Assembly: GCA_910583615.1 (NCBI GenBank)
Contig: CAJTXP010000002.1
Coordinates: 1-29,306, forward strand
Source: an uncultured Lachnospiraceae bacterium
GTDB taxonomy: Bacteria; Bacillota; Clostridia; Lachnospirales; Lachnospiraceae
Direction of reading: 5' to 3'
DNA length: 29,306 nucleotides
Part shown: positions 20,997 to 29,004 of the stretch, in pieces
Numbering within the stretch: position 1 is the first letter of the stretch
How the letters are laid out: each line of letters opens with the position of its first letter
Made by a program: the position numbers and the translations under genes
The notes under the pieces: model-generated
The model's input: the letters and a program-made list of their open reading frames with translations, nothing else
Told to the model about the DNA's origin: nothing
Databases searched by the model: none

Positions 20997-22505
20997 CTAT
21001 ATTCCTTTGTAATCCAGGCAGCACCAGAATTCCACTCCATTTTCGTAGTTGATCACCCCATAATCCTGATGCATGGATTCCATAATCGCCTTCACAATGG
21101 ACAGGCCCACACCGCTTCCGCCGTATTCTCTGGTGCGCGCCTTGTCCACCTTATAAAATTTATCCCATATTCTGTCCATATCCTGCTCCGGAATCGGTTT
21201 ACCCGTATTGAACACTCCTACCCTGACCTTATCCCCTTTTTTCTCTATCGTTATTTTGATAATTTTCCTGCCGTCCACATGGTTCAGCGCATTGGTAATA
21301 TAGTTATTCATGACTTCGCCCAGCTTATATTCATTCGCCCATACATAAACCGGTTCTGTCTGTTCACAGATCAGTTTCACCTGTTTCTGTTCAAACAGAA
21401 TGCGGGAAGCCTGCAGCATATTGCGGATCATCAGCGCTATGTCAAAGCGTTCCATAGTCACTACTTCATTTCCAAATTCCAGTTCATTCAGCGTCAGAAG
21501 ATTTTTGACCATCCGATTCATCTTCGAAGCCTCATCCATGATAACATCACAGTAAAAGCTCCTGCTCTCCGGATCGTCATTGATGCACTCCTGTAGTCCT
21601 TCTGCATACCCCTGAATCAAAGCAATCGGCGTCTTCAGTTCGTGAGACACATTGGAAAGAAATTCCCTGCGCATCTCATCGTTTCTGTTCTTCTGTTCTA
21701 TATCCCGCTGAAGTTCATTATTCGCCGTCTTCAGTTCCGAAATATTTTTTTCCAGCGCCTCTGAAAGCCGGTTCATATGATTGCCCAGAAACGTAATTTC
21801 ATCTTCCTTTTTACCGGAAAATTTTACATCAAAATCCAGATTGCTCATCCGTTCCGACAATTTCGCCAGCTCCAGAAGAGGACCCGTGATCCGTCTGGCA
21901 ATCAGCTGAATAAACAGCGCCCCTGCTGCCAGCACAAAGATTCCTACATACAGGAGAAAACGGTTTGCCAGCTGAACACTTTCACGGATGGGTTCCAAAG
22001 CCGCACGCATCAGAAACAGTTCTCCATTCCGAAGCATGCCCGTCACTTCCAGATAGTCCATATCGGAATAATCGTCCCGATTCATACGAACCGTATAGTA
22101 ATCTTCTTCTTCCAGAATCTCGCCTTTTTCTTCTGCCGGAAACTGTCCAAAGAGATACATGTAAAGCCTGCGGCGCATCAGCTCATAATCCTTCATCGTG
22201 TAGATCTTGACCTGGCCATTTTTTTCCATGACAAAAAGACTGATGTTATTCGTCTCGCAGGTCACTCCCAGATACTGTACAAATTCGTTCTGATCCAGCG
22301 TTTCTGTTCCAGAGGCGTCATCCAGGCTTTTGTATGCCTCCTTTAACACTTCTTCTTTCTTGGAAACATAATATCGCTCCAGAAAAAAATTATTGGCAAG
22401 CCAGCAGACGGCAAATGCTCCCAAAAGCACCACAGAATACAGAATGGTCATCTTCCTGCTGATTGAATGTTTAATCAGCGGCGGTCTCTTCTTTTTCCAG
22501 AACAT
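20997..22505 (-). CDS. Membrane sensor histidine kinase (HAMP-HisKA-HATPase), orphan
   Basis: Sensor kinase of 502 residues with the classic layout: helix 1 (about 20-42), an extracytoplasmic sensor of about 140 residues, helix 2 (about 180-203), HAMP (about 204-256), a coiled linker, HisKA with FLSNVSHELKTPIALIQGY (His288), and an ATPase domain with N-box NNYITNALNHV and G-box EYGGSGVGLSIVKA. GGAGG lies 8 bases before the ATG. No response regulator gene is adjacent: upstream is the hydrogenase hydA gene (150 bases away, same strand), downstream a repeat. Its partner is elsewhere or lost. Co-transcription with hydCBA is possible, but an 18-bp hairpin stands in between. Confidence 0.92.
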   Translation of the reverse strand: MFWKKKRPPLIKHSISRKMTILYSVVLLGAFAVCWLANNFFLERYYVSKKEEVLKEAYKSLDDASGTETLDQNEFVQYLGVTCETNNISLFVMEKNGQVKIYTMKDYELMRRRLYMYLFGQFPAEEKGEILEEEDYYTVRMNRDDYSDMDYLEVTGMLRNGELFLMRAALEPIRESVQLANRFLLYVGIFVLAAGALFIQLIARRITGPLLELAKLSERMSNLDFDVKFSGKKEDEITFLGNHMNRLSEALEKNISELKTANNELQRDIEQKNRNDEMRREFLSNVSHELKTPIALIQGYAEGLQECINDDPESRSFYCDVIMDEASKMNRMVKNLLTLNELEFGNEVVTMERFDIALMIRNMLQASRILFEQKQVKLICEQTEPVYVWANEYKLGEVMNNYITNALNHVDGRKIIKITIEKKGDKVRVGVFNTGKPIPEQDMDRIWDKFYKVDKARTREYGGSGVGLSIVKAIMESMHQDYGVINYENGVEFWCCLDYKGI

Positions 22506-22535
22506 TTTCGTTCCTCCCCGTCTGTTTTCCTTTTT

Positions 22536-22582
22536 GGACAGCAGAGACGGAGCAGCTCACCGCGGCTCCGTCTCTGCTGTCC
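22536..22582. other. Perfect 18-bp hairpin between hydA and the sensor kinase
   Basis: GGACAGCAGAGACGGAGC (22536-22553) and GCTCCGTCTCTGCTGTCC (22565-22582) are exact reverse complements around an 11-base loop. On the minus strand no T-tract follows (AAAAAGG does), so it is not a textbook terminator for hydCBA. It may be an mRNA processing/stability element or a rho-type barrier 30 bases above the kinase start. Confidence 0.75.
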
Positions 22583-22655
22583 GATTCTATTCTAACACAC
22601 CCTCCGAAATCTTCCAGACTTTTCACCGGAAGTTCATACAATTTTTGAAACGCCC

Positions 22656-24362
22656 TTAATGAGAACAGAATTCCTCATTATGAAGCAGCTTATGCTCTTT
22701 GCCCTTCAGGAAGCCTTCATAAAGCGAAATAACAGTCGGGTTCTCGTCACATTTCTTGATGACGGAGATATTATCCGCATTGTAGATACCCGTGGTTCTT
22801 GCAGTCTTCGCCTTCAGACCCTTCAGACGCGGCTGGCCTCCGCCCATGACGCATCCGCGGCGGCATGCCATCACCTCGATGAGATGATACTCTTTCTCGC
22901 CGCTTCTCACCTGCTCCATGACGGTTCTCGCATTGGCAAGTCCGCTGACCACGCAGATCTTCACATCCATTCCATCATAAGGAATCGTAAACTCACGAAT
23001 GAAATCATCATCCCCGGTCTGGCGTACGCCGCACTCTGCGATACGGTCCAAGGTCGCCTTATCATGTCCTTCCGTCAGTCTTCTGATAACTGCCTCCGTC
23101 ACACCGCCGGTCACACCAAAGATCACGCCGCCGCCGGAGCCAAGGCCGAACGGAATATCGGAAGCTTCCGACTCAAGGTCTGCAAAATCGATACCGGTGG
23201 TCTTGATCATCTGTACCAGCTCTGTGGTGGTGATGACGTAATCGGTATCCTGCTCGCCCTCGGTACGGCTGTTGGGACGTTTTGCCTCCATCTTCTTGGC
23301 CGTACACGGCATGAAGGACACCATGACCGTCTTCTTGTCCCCGCCGTTGGCCGGATCGCGGAAATATTCCTTCACCACTGCGGAGAGCATCCCCTGCGGG
23401 GAACGGCAGGTGGACACATTGTCCTTGAACTCTTCAAACTGATCGCCTACAAACTTCACCCATGCCGGGCAGCAGGAAGTGAGAAGCGGTAATTTCCCGC
23501 CGTTCTTCACGCGGTCCAGGAACTCTGCGGATTCTTCCATGATCGTAAGGTCCGCGCTGAAGTTCGTATCATAAACCTCGTCAAAGCCCATTCTGTGAAG
23601 CACGCTGACGATTTTGCCCATGGTACTCTTGCCCTTGGGAAGCCCAAAAGCATCGCCGACTGCCACACGGACGGACGGAGCGATCTGAGCCACCACACGC
23701 ACATTCGGATCTGCCAGAGCATCCCATACGGCTTCCTTGTCGTCTTTGATGCTGATGGCACCGGTGGGACAGAAAACGCGGCACTGTCCGCAGTTCACGC
23801 ACTCGGTAGTCGCGATCTCCCGGTCGAATGCCGGCATAACCATGGCATCGGATCCGCGGTGAGCAAATCCAAGCGCACCCACGCCCTGCAGCTCGCTGCA
23901 GACACGCACACAGTTACCGCAGAGAATACATTTGTTCGGATCGCGGACGATGGAAGGCGAGCTGAGGTCCAGCGGCCTCTCTTCCCGATAGTTCTGAAAG
24001 CGCACTTCCGTCACGCCGAAACGCAGCGCCAGCGCCTGCAGGTCGCAGTCACCACTCTTGACGCAGGTCGTACAGTCTCTGCAGTGAGCCGCCAACAGCA
24101 GCTCGATGATCATCTTGCGATATTTCTTCAGTTTACCGGTGTTGGTATAAATCACCATACCGTCACGGGGCTCCTCGGAACAGGATGCGAACATCCTTCC
24201 TCTGTTATCCTCCACTGTACACAGGCGGCAGGCGCCGAAAGTGGAGAGTTCCGAGTGATAGCAAAGAGTCGGAATGTCGATGCCGGCTTTACGGATAATA
24301 GACAGGACATTCTTCTCATCGGTAAATTCTACTTTTCTACCATCTATTGTAATTGTTCCCAT
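22656..24362 (-). CDS. hydA: [FeFe] hydrogenase catalytic subunit HydA (bifurcating type)
   Basis: Catalytic subunit, 568 residues, of a trimeric electron-bifurcating hydrogenase that interconverts H2 with NADH plus reduced ferredoxin. It has an N-terminal [2Fe-2S] domain (C34, C45, C48, C61), a His-ligated [4Fe-4S] (H93, C94 or C97, C100, C106), and two ferredoxin clusters (C145-148-151-155 and C188-191-194-198). The three H-cluster motifs are all intact: TSCCPAW (295-301), MPCTAKK (351-357) and EVMACRRGCVMGGGQP (496-511). The cysteine before the bound proline in TSCCP is the proton-relay residue of group A enzymes. The C-terminus ends without the extra [2Fe-2S] domain of Thermotoga HydA. 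GGAGG precedes the ATG, 11 bases after hydB. Cytoplasmic. Confidence 0.96.
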   Translation of the reverse strand: MGTITIDGRKVEFTDEKNVLSIIRKAGIDIPTLCYHSELSTFGACRLCTVEDNRGRMFASCSEEPRDGMVIYTNTGKLKKYRKMIIELLLAAHCRDCTTCVKSGDCDLQALALRFGVTEVRFQNYREERPLDLSSPSIVRDPNKCILCGNCVRVCSELQGVGALGFAHRGSDAMVMPAFDREIATTECVNCGQCRVFCPTGAISIKDDKEAVWDALADPNVRVVAQIAPSVRVAVGDAFGLPKGKSTMGKIVSVLHRMGFDEVYDTNFSADLTIMEESAEFLDRVKNGGKLPLLTSCCPAWVKFVGDQFEEFKDNVSTCRSPQGMLSAVVKEYFRDPANGGDKKTVMVSFMPCTAKKMEAKRPNSRTEGEQDTDYVITTTELVQMIKTTGIDFADLESEASDIPFGLGSGGGVIFGVTGGVTEAVIRRLTEGHDKATLDRIAECGVRQTGDDDFIREFTIPYDGMDVKICVVSGLANARTVMEQVRSGEKEYHLIEVMACRRGCVMGGGQPRLKGLKAKTARTTGIYNADNISVIKKCDENPTVISLYEGFLKGKEHKLLHNEEFCSH

Positions 24363-24373
24363 ATCTGTCCTCC

Positions 24374-26260
24374 CTATTCCTCGATATAGATCGCGTCAAA
24401 TGCGCAGTTGTCCTTACATGCGCCGCACTTGATACAAAGCTTCGGGTTGATATGATAGCATTCCTTGCGGACGCCGGTGATCGCACCCACCGGACAGTTC
24501 TTCGCACACTTGCCGCAGCCTTTGCAGTACTCCGGATTGATGGCGAAACGGCGCATAGCCTGACAGACTTTCGCCGGACATTTCTTGTCCACGATATGCT
24601 GTACATATTCATCCCTGAAGGTTTTCAGCGTACTGATGACCGGAAGCGGCGCACTCTTGCCAAGGCCACACAGAGCCATGCTACGGATCATGTTCGCCAG
24701 CTCTTCCAGACGGTCCAGGTCTTCCATCTCGCCCTCGCCGGCTACGATCTTCTCCAGGATCTCCAGCATTCTCTTGGTCCCTTCACGGCACGGTACGCAT
24801 TTACCGCAGGACTCTCTCTGGGTAAAGCTCATGAAGAAACGGGCAACTTCCACCATACAGGTATTGGTGTCCATAACGACCATACCGCCGGAACCGACGA
24901 TGGCGTTGAACTTCTTCACGGAGTCAAAATCAAGAGGCTCATCCAGATGCTTCTCCGTCAGACATCCGCCGGACGGTCCGCCGATCTGCACTGCCTTGAA
25001 CTCTGCGCCGTTCTTCAGGCCGCCGCCGATATCGAAGATGATCTCCCGAAGGGTGCTTCCCATGGGCACCTCGATCAGGCCTGTATTCTCAATGGAACCG
25101 GTCAGGGAGAAAGTCTTCGTTCCCGGAGATCCTTCCGTACCGATGGTGCGGTACCAGTCTGCTCCCTGAAGGATGATCTTCGGAACGTTCGCATAAGTCT
25201 CCACGTTGTTCAGAACCGTCGGCTTCTCCCACAGGCCCTTCTCCACGGTACGCGGCGGTTTCACACGCGGCATGCCTCTGTTGCCCTCAATGGAAGCAGT
25301 CAGAGCCGAACCTTCGCCGCAGACGAACGCGCCCGCGCCTCTGTTAATATGTAAATGGAAAGAAAAATCAGTACCGAGAATGTTGTCGCCCAGCAGCCCT
25401 CTTTCCTCCAGCTGTGCAATGGCATGGCGGAGCCTCTTCACAGACATGGGATACTCTGCACGCACATAGATATAACCGTCGGTAGATTCCACTGCGTAAG
25501 CCGCGATCATCATACCTTCGATCAGTTTGAACGGATCGCCTTCCATAACGGAACCGTCCATGAATGCTCCCGGGTCGCCCTCGTCACCGTTACATACCAC
25601 ATAGCGGACTTTCTCTTTCTGTCTCGCCACCTGCTTCCATTTTCTGCCGCAGGGGAACCCGCCGCCTCCGCGTCCGCGCAGTCCGGAACGGTCTACTTCG
25701 TCGATGATCTCGTCCCTGCTCATGTCAAACATGGCCTTGGTCAGAGCCTCGAAGCCGCCTGCCGCGATATACTCGTCCAGAGACTCCGCATCCACGCGTC
25801 CGCAGTTCTCCAGCACGATCCTGGTCTGTTTCGCCATAAACGGAATATCTTCCGGATGTTTGTAATGAACGTCTTTTTTCGTATAAAGAAGGCGCTCTAC
25901 CACTTCGCTGCCGAGAACAGTCTGCTCAAAGATTTCCTTACAGTCTTCAATCTGGACCTTCACATACTGGATGACCTCGTCTCCCTTCTGGATCCGGACC
26001 AGCGGTCCCAGCTCGCAGAAGCCCTGACATCCGGTTTTCTTCACGCCCACATGCTCATGCTCTCCTTCGTCATGGGGAGCAAAATCAAGCACAATACCCG
26101 GAGCATCCTTGGTCAGAGTCAGAAATTCTTCATAGATCTTTGTCGATCCTGTTGCAATACAGCCGGTACCGGAACAGACGAGTATTCTGCAATCATACGC
26201 CGCCACCTGTTCTCTGGCTGATTCACGCACCTGTAACAATTCTTCTTTGTTTTTAATCAT
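24374..26260 (-). CDS. hydB: NuoF-like hydrogenase subunit HydB (FMN, NADH-binding)
   Basis: Flavin subunit of 628 residues, where NAD(H) binds and bifurcation takes place. The thioredoxin-like N-terminus has a [2Fe-2S] pattern C29-X4-C34 and C78-X3-C82. The FMN/NADH core has GLRGRGGGGFPCGRKW (193-208), then GDEGDPGAFMD and RGAGAFVCGEGSAL. The [4Fe-4S] site ESCGKCVPCREGT gives C485, C488 and C491, with C531. Two ferredoxin clusters sit at the C-terminus (C579-582-585-589 and C609-612-615-619). This order and the two extra clusters distinguish HydB from complex I NuoF. The start ATG shares its A with the hydC stop codon (TGATG), so translation is coupled. Confidence 0.95.
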   Translation of the reverse strand: MIKNKEELLQVRESAREQVAAYDCRILVCSGTGCIATGSTKIYEEFLTLTKDAPGIVLDFAPHDEGEHEHVGVKKTGCQGFCELGPLVRIQKGDEVIQYVKVQIEDCKEIFEQTVLGSEVVERLLYTKKDVHYKHPEDIPFMAKQTRIVLENCGRVDAESLDEYIAAGGFEALTKAMFDMSRDEIIDEVDRSGLRGRGGGGFPCGRKWKQVARQKEKVRYVVCNGDEGDPGAFMDGSVMEGDPFKLIEGMMIAAYAVESTDGYIYVRAEYPMSVKRLRHAIAQLEERGLLGDNILGTDFSFHLHINRGAGAFVCGEGSALTASIEGNRGMPRVKPPRTVEKGLWEKPTVLNNVETYANVPKIILQGADWYRTIGTEGSPGTKTFSLTGSIENTGLIEVPMGSTLREIIFDIGGGLKNGAEFKAVQIGGPSGGCLTEKHLDEPLDFDSVKKFNAIVGSGGMVVMDTNTCMVEVARFFMSFTQRESCGKCVPCREGTKRMLEILEKIVAGEGEMEDLDRLEELANMIRSMALCGLGKSAPLPVISTLKTFRDEYVQHIVDKKCPAKVCQAMRRFAINPEYCKGCGKCAKNCPVGAITGVRKECYHINPKLCIKCGACKDNCAFDAIYIEE

Positions 26261-26736
26261 CAGCCCTTACCTCTCAATTCTTCAATAACTGCAAGTGCCT
26301 TTTCCGGTGTCATGGAAGGATATACATCTTCGTTCACCATCATCGTCGGAGCAAGACCGCATGCGCCCAGGCATGATACTGTTTCTACGGTAAACATCAT
26401 ATCGTCTGTCGTATGTTTCTTCTTGCTGAGTCCCAGTTCCTTCCAGAGCGCTTCCAGTACCGGTGTGGATTTCCGGACATGACAGGCCGTACCGTCACAT
26501 ACCTTGATCACATATTTACCCTTTGCTTCAAAAGAGAAGTTCTCATAGAAGGTAGCCACACTGTAGGCCTTTGCCTCCTTGATTCCGATCTCCTTTGCCA
26601 CATAGGTCAGCAGCTCTCCCGGCAGATAGCGGTATTCCGCCTGGATGTCCTGCATGATTGGGATCAGCGAGCCGGCTTTGCGGCCATAGTGCTCAATGAT
26701 CTCATCTGTCTTACGATAATAAGACTGATCCAGCAT
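26260..26736 (-). CDS. hydC: NuoE-like hydrogenase subunit HydC
   Basis: The small 158-residue subunit of the bifurcating hydrogenase, with a four-helix N-terminal part (LIPIMQDIQAEYRYLPGELL) and a thioredoxin-like [2Fe-2S] domain using C80-X4-C85 (CDGTAC) and C122-X3-C126 (CLGAC). The length and motifs are standard for NuoE/HydC. It stands first in the hydCBA operon, with AAGGAGG 8 bases before the ATG, and overlaps hydB by one base. Upstream lies the 324-bp regulatory region shared with the divergent TM1266-hydG transcript. Confidence 0.95.
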   Translation of the reverse strand: MLDQSYYRKTDEIIEHYGRKAGSLIPIMQDIQAEYRYLPGELLTYVAKEIGIKEAKAYSVATFYENFSFEAKGKYVIKVCDGTACHVRKSTPVLEALWKELGLSKKKHTTDDMMFTVETVSCLGACGLAPTMMVNEDVYPSMTPEKALAVIEELRGKG

Positions 26737-26812
26737 TCGTTTTTCCTCCTTGTTTAAAATGTTTGTGCATGTTGCATAGTATCATTCTACTTAGCCAAAT
26801 GACGCTACATAC

Positions 26813-26841
26813 AATTTAACATTTTTTTCGTTTTCATGCAA
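26813..26841 (-). promoter_or_regulatory. Candidate promoter of hydCBA
   Basis: TTGCAT (26841-26836), a 17-base spacer and TAAATT (26818-26813), preceded by TG, on the minus strand, giving a leader of about 70 bases. The 324-base gap 26737-27060 is AT-rich and holds no convincing gene. GTTGCAT/ATGCAAC occurs three times in it (near 26770, 26837 and 26957), the middle one over this -35 box. Confidence 0.4.
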
Positions 26842-26986
26842 CAAAAAATTGTCTTATTATCACATATTTTTCTGAGAAACACATAGTTTTCGCTCTGTAC
26901 GCTCTTCGTATCCCAGACAGACCGGATATTGTCATTTTTTTCACATGAAAAACATAATGCAACGTATTTTTTCCCGTCAAAAACAG

Positions 26987-27015
26987 TTGTCACAGAGAGA
27001 CTGATGTGTTAAAAT
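26987..27015 (+). promoter_or_regulatory. Promoter of the TM1266-regulator and hydG transcript
   Basis: TTGTCA (26987-26992), a 17-base spacer ending GTGT, and TAAAAT (27010-27015). Transcription would begin near 27022 and reach GGAG about 8 bases before the ATG at 27061. The match to consensus is good. Confidence 0.72.
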
Positions 27016-27060
27016 TGTTACAATATTTTTCAAAATTTACCGGATATTTGGAGAAAATGC

Positions 27061-27333
27061 ATGGAAACGAGGATCGCACTGATCGGAATCATTGTTGAAA
27101 ATATGGATTCCGTAGACCGGCTGAACGGACTTCTGCACGAGTATGGACGATACATCATCGGACGGATGGGCATTCCCTACCGGGAACGGAAGGTAAATAT
27201 TATCAGCGTCGCCGTGGATGCGCCGCAGGATGTGATCAGCGCGCTCTCCGGCAGTATTGGAAGGCTCCGTGGAATTTCCGCGAAGACCGTATACTCCAAT
27301 GTGAAAAGCGGTGTTTCGCTGTCGTCTGACTAA
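27061..27333 (+). CDS. TM1266-type iron-only hydrogenase system regulator
   Basis: A 90-residue ACT-like/NikR C-terminal-like small protein of the family named after Thermotoga TM1266 and annotated as a putative regulator of the [FeFe] hydrogenase system. RIALIGIIVENMDSVDRLN starts the first beta-alpha unit. HEYGRYIIGRMGIPYRERKV and IISVAVDAPQDVISALSGSI are the conserved middle, and GRLRGISAKTVYSN closes the fold. It has no helix-turn-helix, so it is likely a ligand-sensing partner rather than a DNA-binding protein by itself. GGAG lies 8 bases before the ATG; an out-of-frame ATG 4 bases earlier overlaps it. It is first in the transcript with hydG and divergent from hydCBA. Confidence 0.88.
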   Translation: METRIALIGIIVENMDSVDRLNGLLHEYGRYIIGRMGIPYRERKVNIISVAVDAPQDVISALSGSIGRLRGISAKTVYSNVKSGVSLSSD

Positions 27334-27350
27334 ACTGTGCGGATGGATGC

Positions 27351-27380
27351 CTGTCGCACGGATACGGTTCCGTGTGACAG
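27351..27380 (+). other. Intercistronic hairpin between the regulator gene and hydG
   Basis: CTGTCGCACGGA pairs with TCCGTGTGACAG (11 Watson-Crick pairs and one G-U) around loop TACGGT. No T-tract follows, so it is not a terminator. In the 157-base gap before hydG it could separate or stabilise the two messages, helping set different levels of the regulator and of the maturase. Confidence 0.65.
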
Positions 27381-27490
27381 CCATACCCGCCGGTCAAAAC
27401 GGCAGCATCACATACAACATCATACTGATCGGGAAGCCGGAAAGCTCATGTCTGACCGCCTGACCGAAAAGAAAGGAGCGTACATAAAAC

Positions 27491-28912
27491 ATGTACAATG
27501 TAAAATCGTTAAAAGCAGAAGAATTTATCTCGGATGAAGAAATCCGGGAGACGCTTGCCTATGCGGACGCCAACAGGGAAAACCTGGAAATGATTGACCG
27601 GATTCTCGCAAAAGCAAAGGAAGCCAAAGGCCTGACCCACCGGGAAGCATCCGTGCTTCTGGCCTGTGAGATCCCGGAAAAGATCGATGAGATCTTTGCG
27701 CTGGCGGAACAGCTGAAGAAAGACTATTACGGCAACCGCATCGTTTTGTTCGCGCCTCTGTACCTGTCCAATTACTGCGTCAATGGCTGCGTCTACTGTC
27801 CGTATCATGCAAAAAACAAACATATTGCCAGAAAAAAACTGACCCAGGAGGAAATCGTCAAAGAAGTCACGGCCCTGCAGGATATGGGACACAAGCGGCT
27901 GGCAATCGAAGCCGGCGAGGACCCTGTTAACAACCCCATTGAATATATTCTGGAATGCATCCATACGATCTACAGTATCAAACACAAAAACGGCGCCATC
28001 CGCCGGGTCAATGTCAATATCGCAGCGACCACCGTGGAAAATTACCGGAAGCTGAAGGAGGCTGAGATCGGGACTTATATCCTGTTCCAGGAGACCTACC
28101 ACAAGGAAAGCTATGAAAAACTCCATCCCACGGGCCCGAAGCATGATTATGCTTACCATACAGAGGCCATGGACCGCGCCATGGAAGGCGGGATCGACGA
28201 CGTGGGGCTGGGCGTTTTGTTCGGACTGGAATTATACCGCTATGAATTTGCGGGACTTTTGATGCACGCGGAGCATCTGGAAGCCGTTCACGGCGTAGGG
28301 CCGCATACCATCAGCGTTCCCCGGATCAAACATGCAGATGACATCGACCCGTCCGCCTTTGACAACAGCATCAGTGACGATATTTTTGCGAAGATCTGCG
28401 CCCTGATCCGGATCTCCGTTCCTTACACCGGAATGATCATCTCCACCAGAGAGAGCCAGGAAGTCAGAGAGCGGGTACTGCCTCTGGGCGTCTCCCAGAT
28501 CAGCGGCGCTTCCAGAACCAGCGTGGGCGGCTATGTGGAACCGGAGACCGAGGAGGATGTGACCAGCGCACAGTTCGATGTGAGCGATCAAAGGTCTCTG
28601 GACGAGGTGGTAAACTGGCTGATGCGTCTGGGTTATATCCCCAGCTTCTGTACCGCCTGTTACCGGGAAGGGCGGACCGGAGACCGCTTCATGTCCCTCT
28701 GCAAGAACATGCAGATCCTGAACTGCTGCCATCCCAACGCGCTCATGACACTGAAGGAATATCTGGAAGACTACGCCGGCGAGGATACCAGAAAGCTTGG
28801 CATGGAACTGATCGAGCGGGAGCTTGAAAACATCCCCAACCCCAAGGTGAAGCGAATTGCCGCAGAACATATCCATGATATCGCAGAGGGAAAGAGGGAT
28901 TTCCGGTTTTAG
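27491..28912 (+). CDS. hydG: [FeFe] hydrogenase maturase HydG (radical SAM tyrosine lyase)
   Basis: HydG cleaves L-tyrosine by radical SAM chemistry and makes the CO and CN ligands of the H-cluster, delivered as an Fe(CO)2(CN)-cysteine synthon. The 473-residue product has normal length. YCVNGCVYCPY holds the radical SAM CX3CX2C (C96, C100, C103), and the C-terminal auxiliary cluster motif CX2CX22C is C387, C390 and C413. AIEAGEDP, NVNIAATTVENY and FQETYHKESYEKLHP are typical of the family. AAAGGAG lies 12 bases before the ATG. Its partners HydE and HydF are not in the window, and a strong terminator follows, so they must be encoded elsewhere. Confidence 0.96.
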   Translation: MYNVKSLKAEEFISDEEIRETLAYADANRENLEMIDRILAKAKEAKGLTHREASVLLACEIPEKIDEIFALAEQLKKDYYGNRIVLFAPLYLSNYCVNGCVYCPYHAKNKHIARKKLTQEEIVKEVTALQDMGHKRLAIEAGEDPVNNPIEYILECIHTIYSIKHKNGAIRRVNVNIAATTVENYRKLKEAEIGTYILFQETYHKESYEKLHPTGPKHDYAYHTEAMDRAMEGGIDDVGLGVLFGLELYRYEFAGLLMHAEHLEAVHGVGPHTISVPRIKHADDIDPSAFDNSISDDIFAKICALIRISVPYTGMIISTRESQEVRERVLPLGVSQISGASRTSVGGYVEPETEEDVTSAQFDVSDQRSLDEVVNWLMRLGYIPSFCTACYREGRTGDRFMSLCKNMQILNCCHPNALMTLKEYLEDYAGEDTRKLGMELIERELENIPNPKVKRIAAEHIHDIAEGKRDFRF

Positions 28913-28957
28913 GACAATCGAAATATGTTCTGTATTAAATTTTGAATCATATGCAAA

Positions 28958-28992
28958 AGCGGAGCTGCCACAAAGCAGCTCCGCTCTTTTGT
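28958..28992 (+). terminator. Bidirectional terminator after hydG
   Basis: AGCGGAGCTGC (28958-28968) and GCAGCTCCGCT (28975-28985) form a perfect 11-bp stem with loop CACAAA, followed by CTTTTGT. On the minus strand the stem is followed by TTTT as well, so it can also end the convergent coiled-coil gene. Confidence 0.92.
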
Positions 28993-29004
28993 CCGGTCAT
29001 ATCC

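Noticed and set aside
20781..21596. A 271-codon plus-strand ORF across the repeat and kinase region
   Set aside because: It starts inside palindromic repeat copy E and continues antisense to the sensor kinase, so it is a shadow frame.
26805..26993. A 62-codon minus-strand ORF upstream of hydC
   Set aside because: It starts at GTG without a ribosome binding site, lies in AT-rich promoter DNA and overlaps the predicted hydCBA promoter; composition looks random.
26987..27030. Possible Rex operator upstream of the TM1266 gene
   Set aside because: TGTTAAAATTGTTACA resembles half sites but is not a proper inverted repeat of the Rex consensus.
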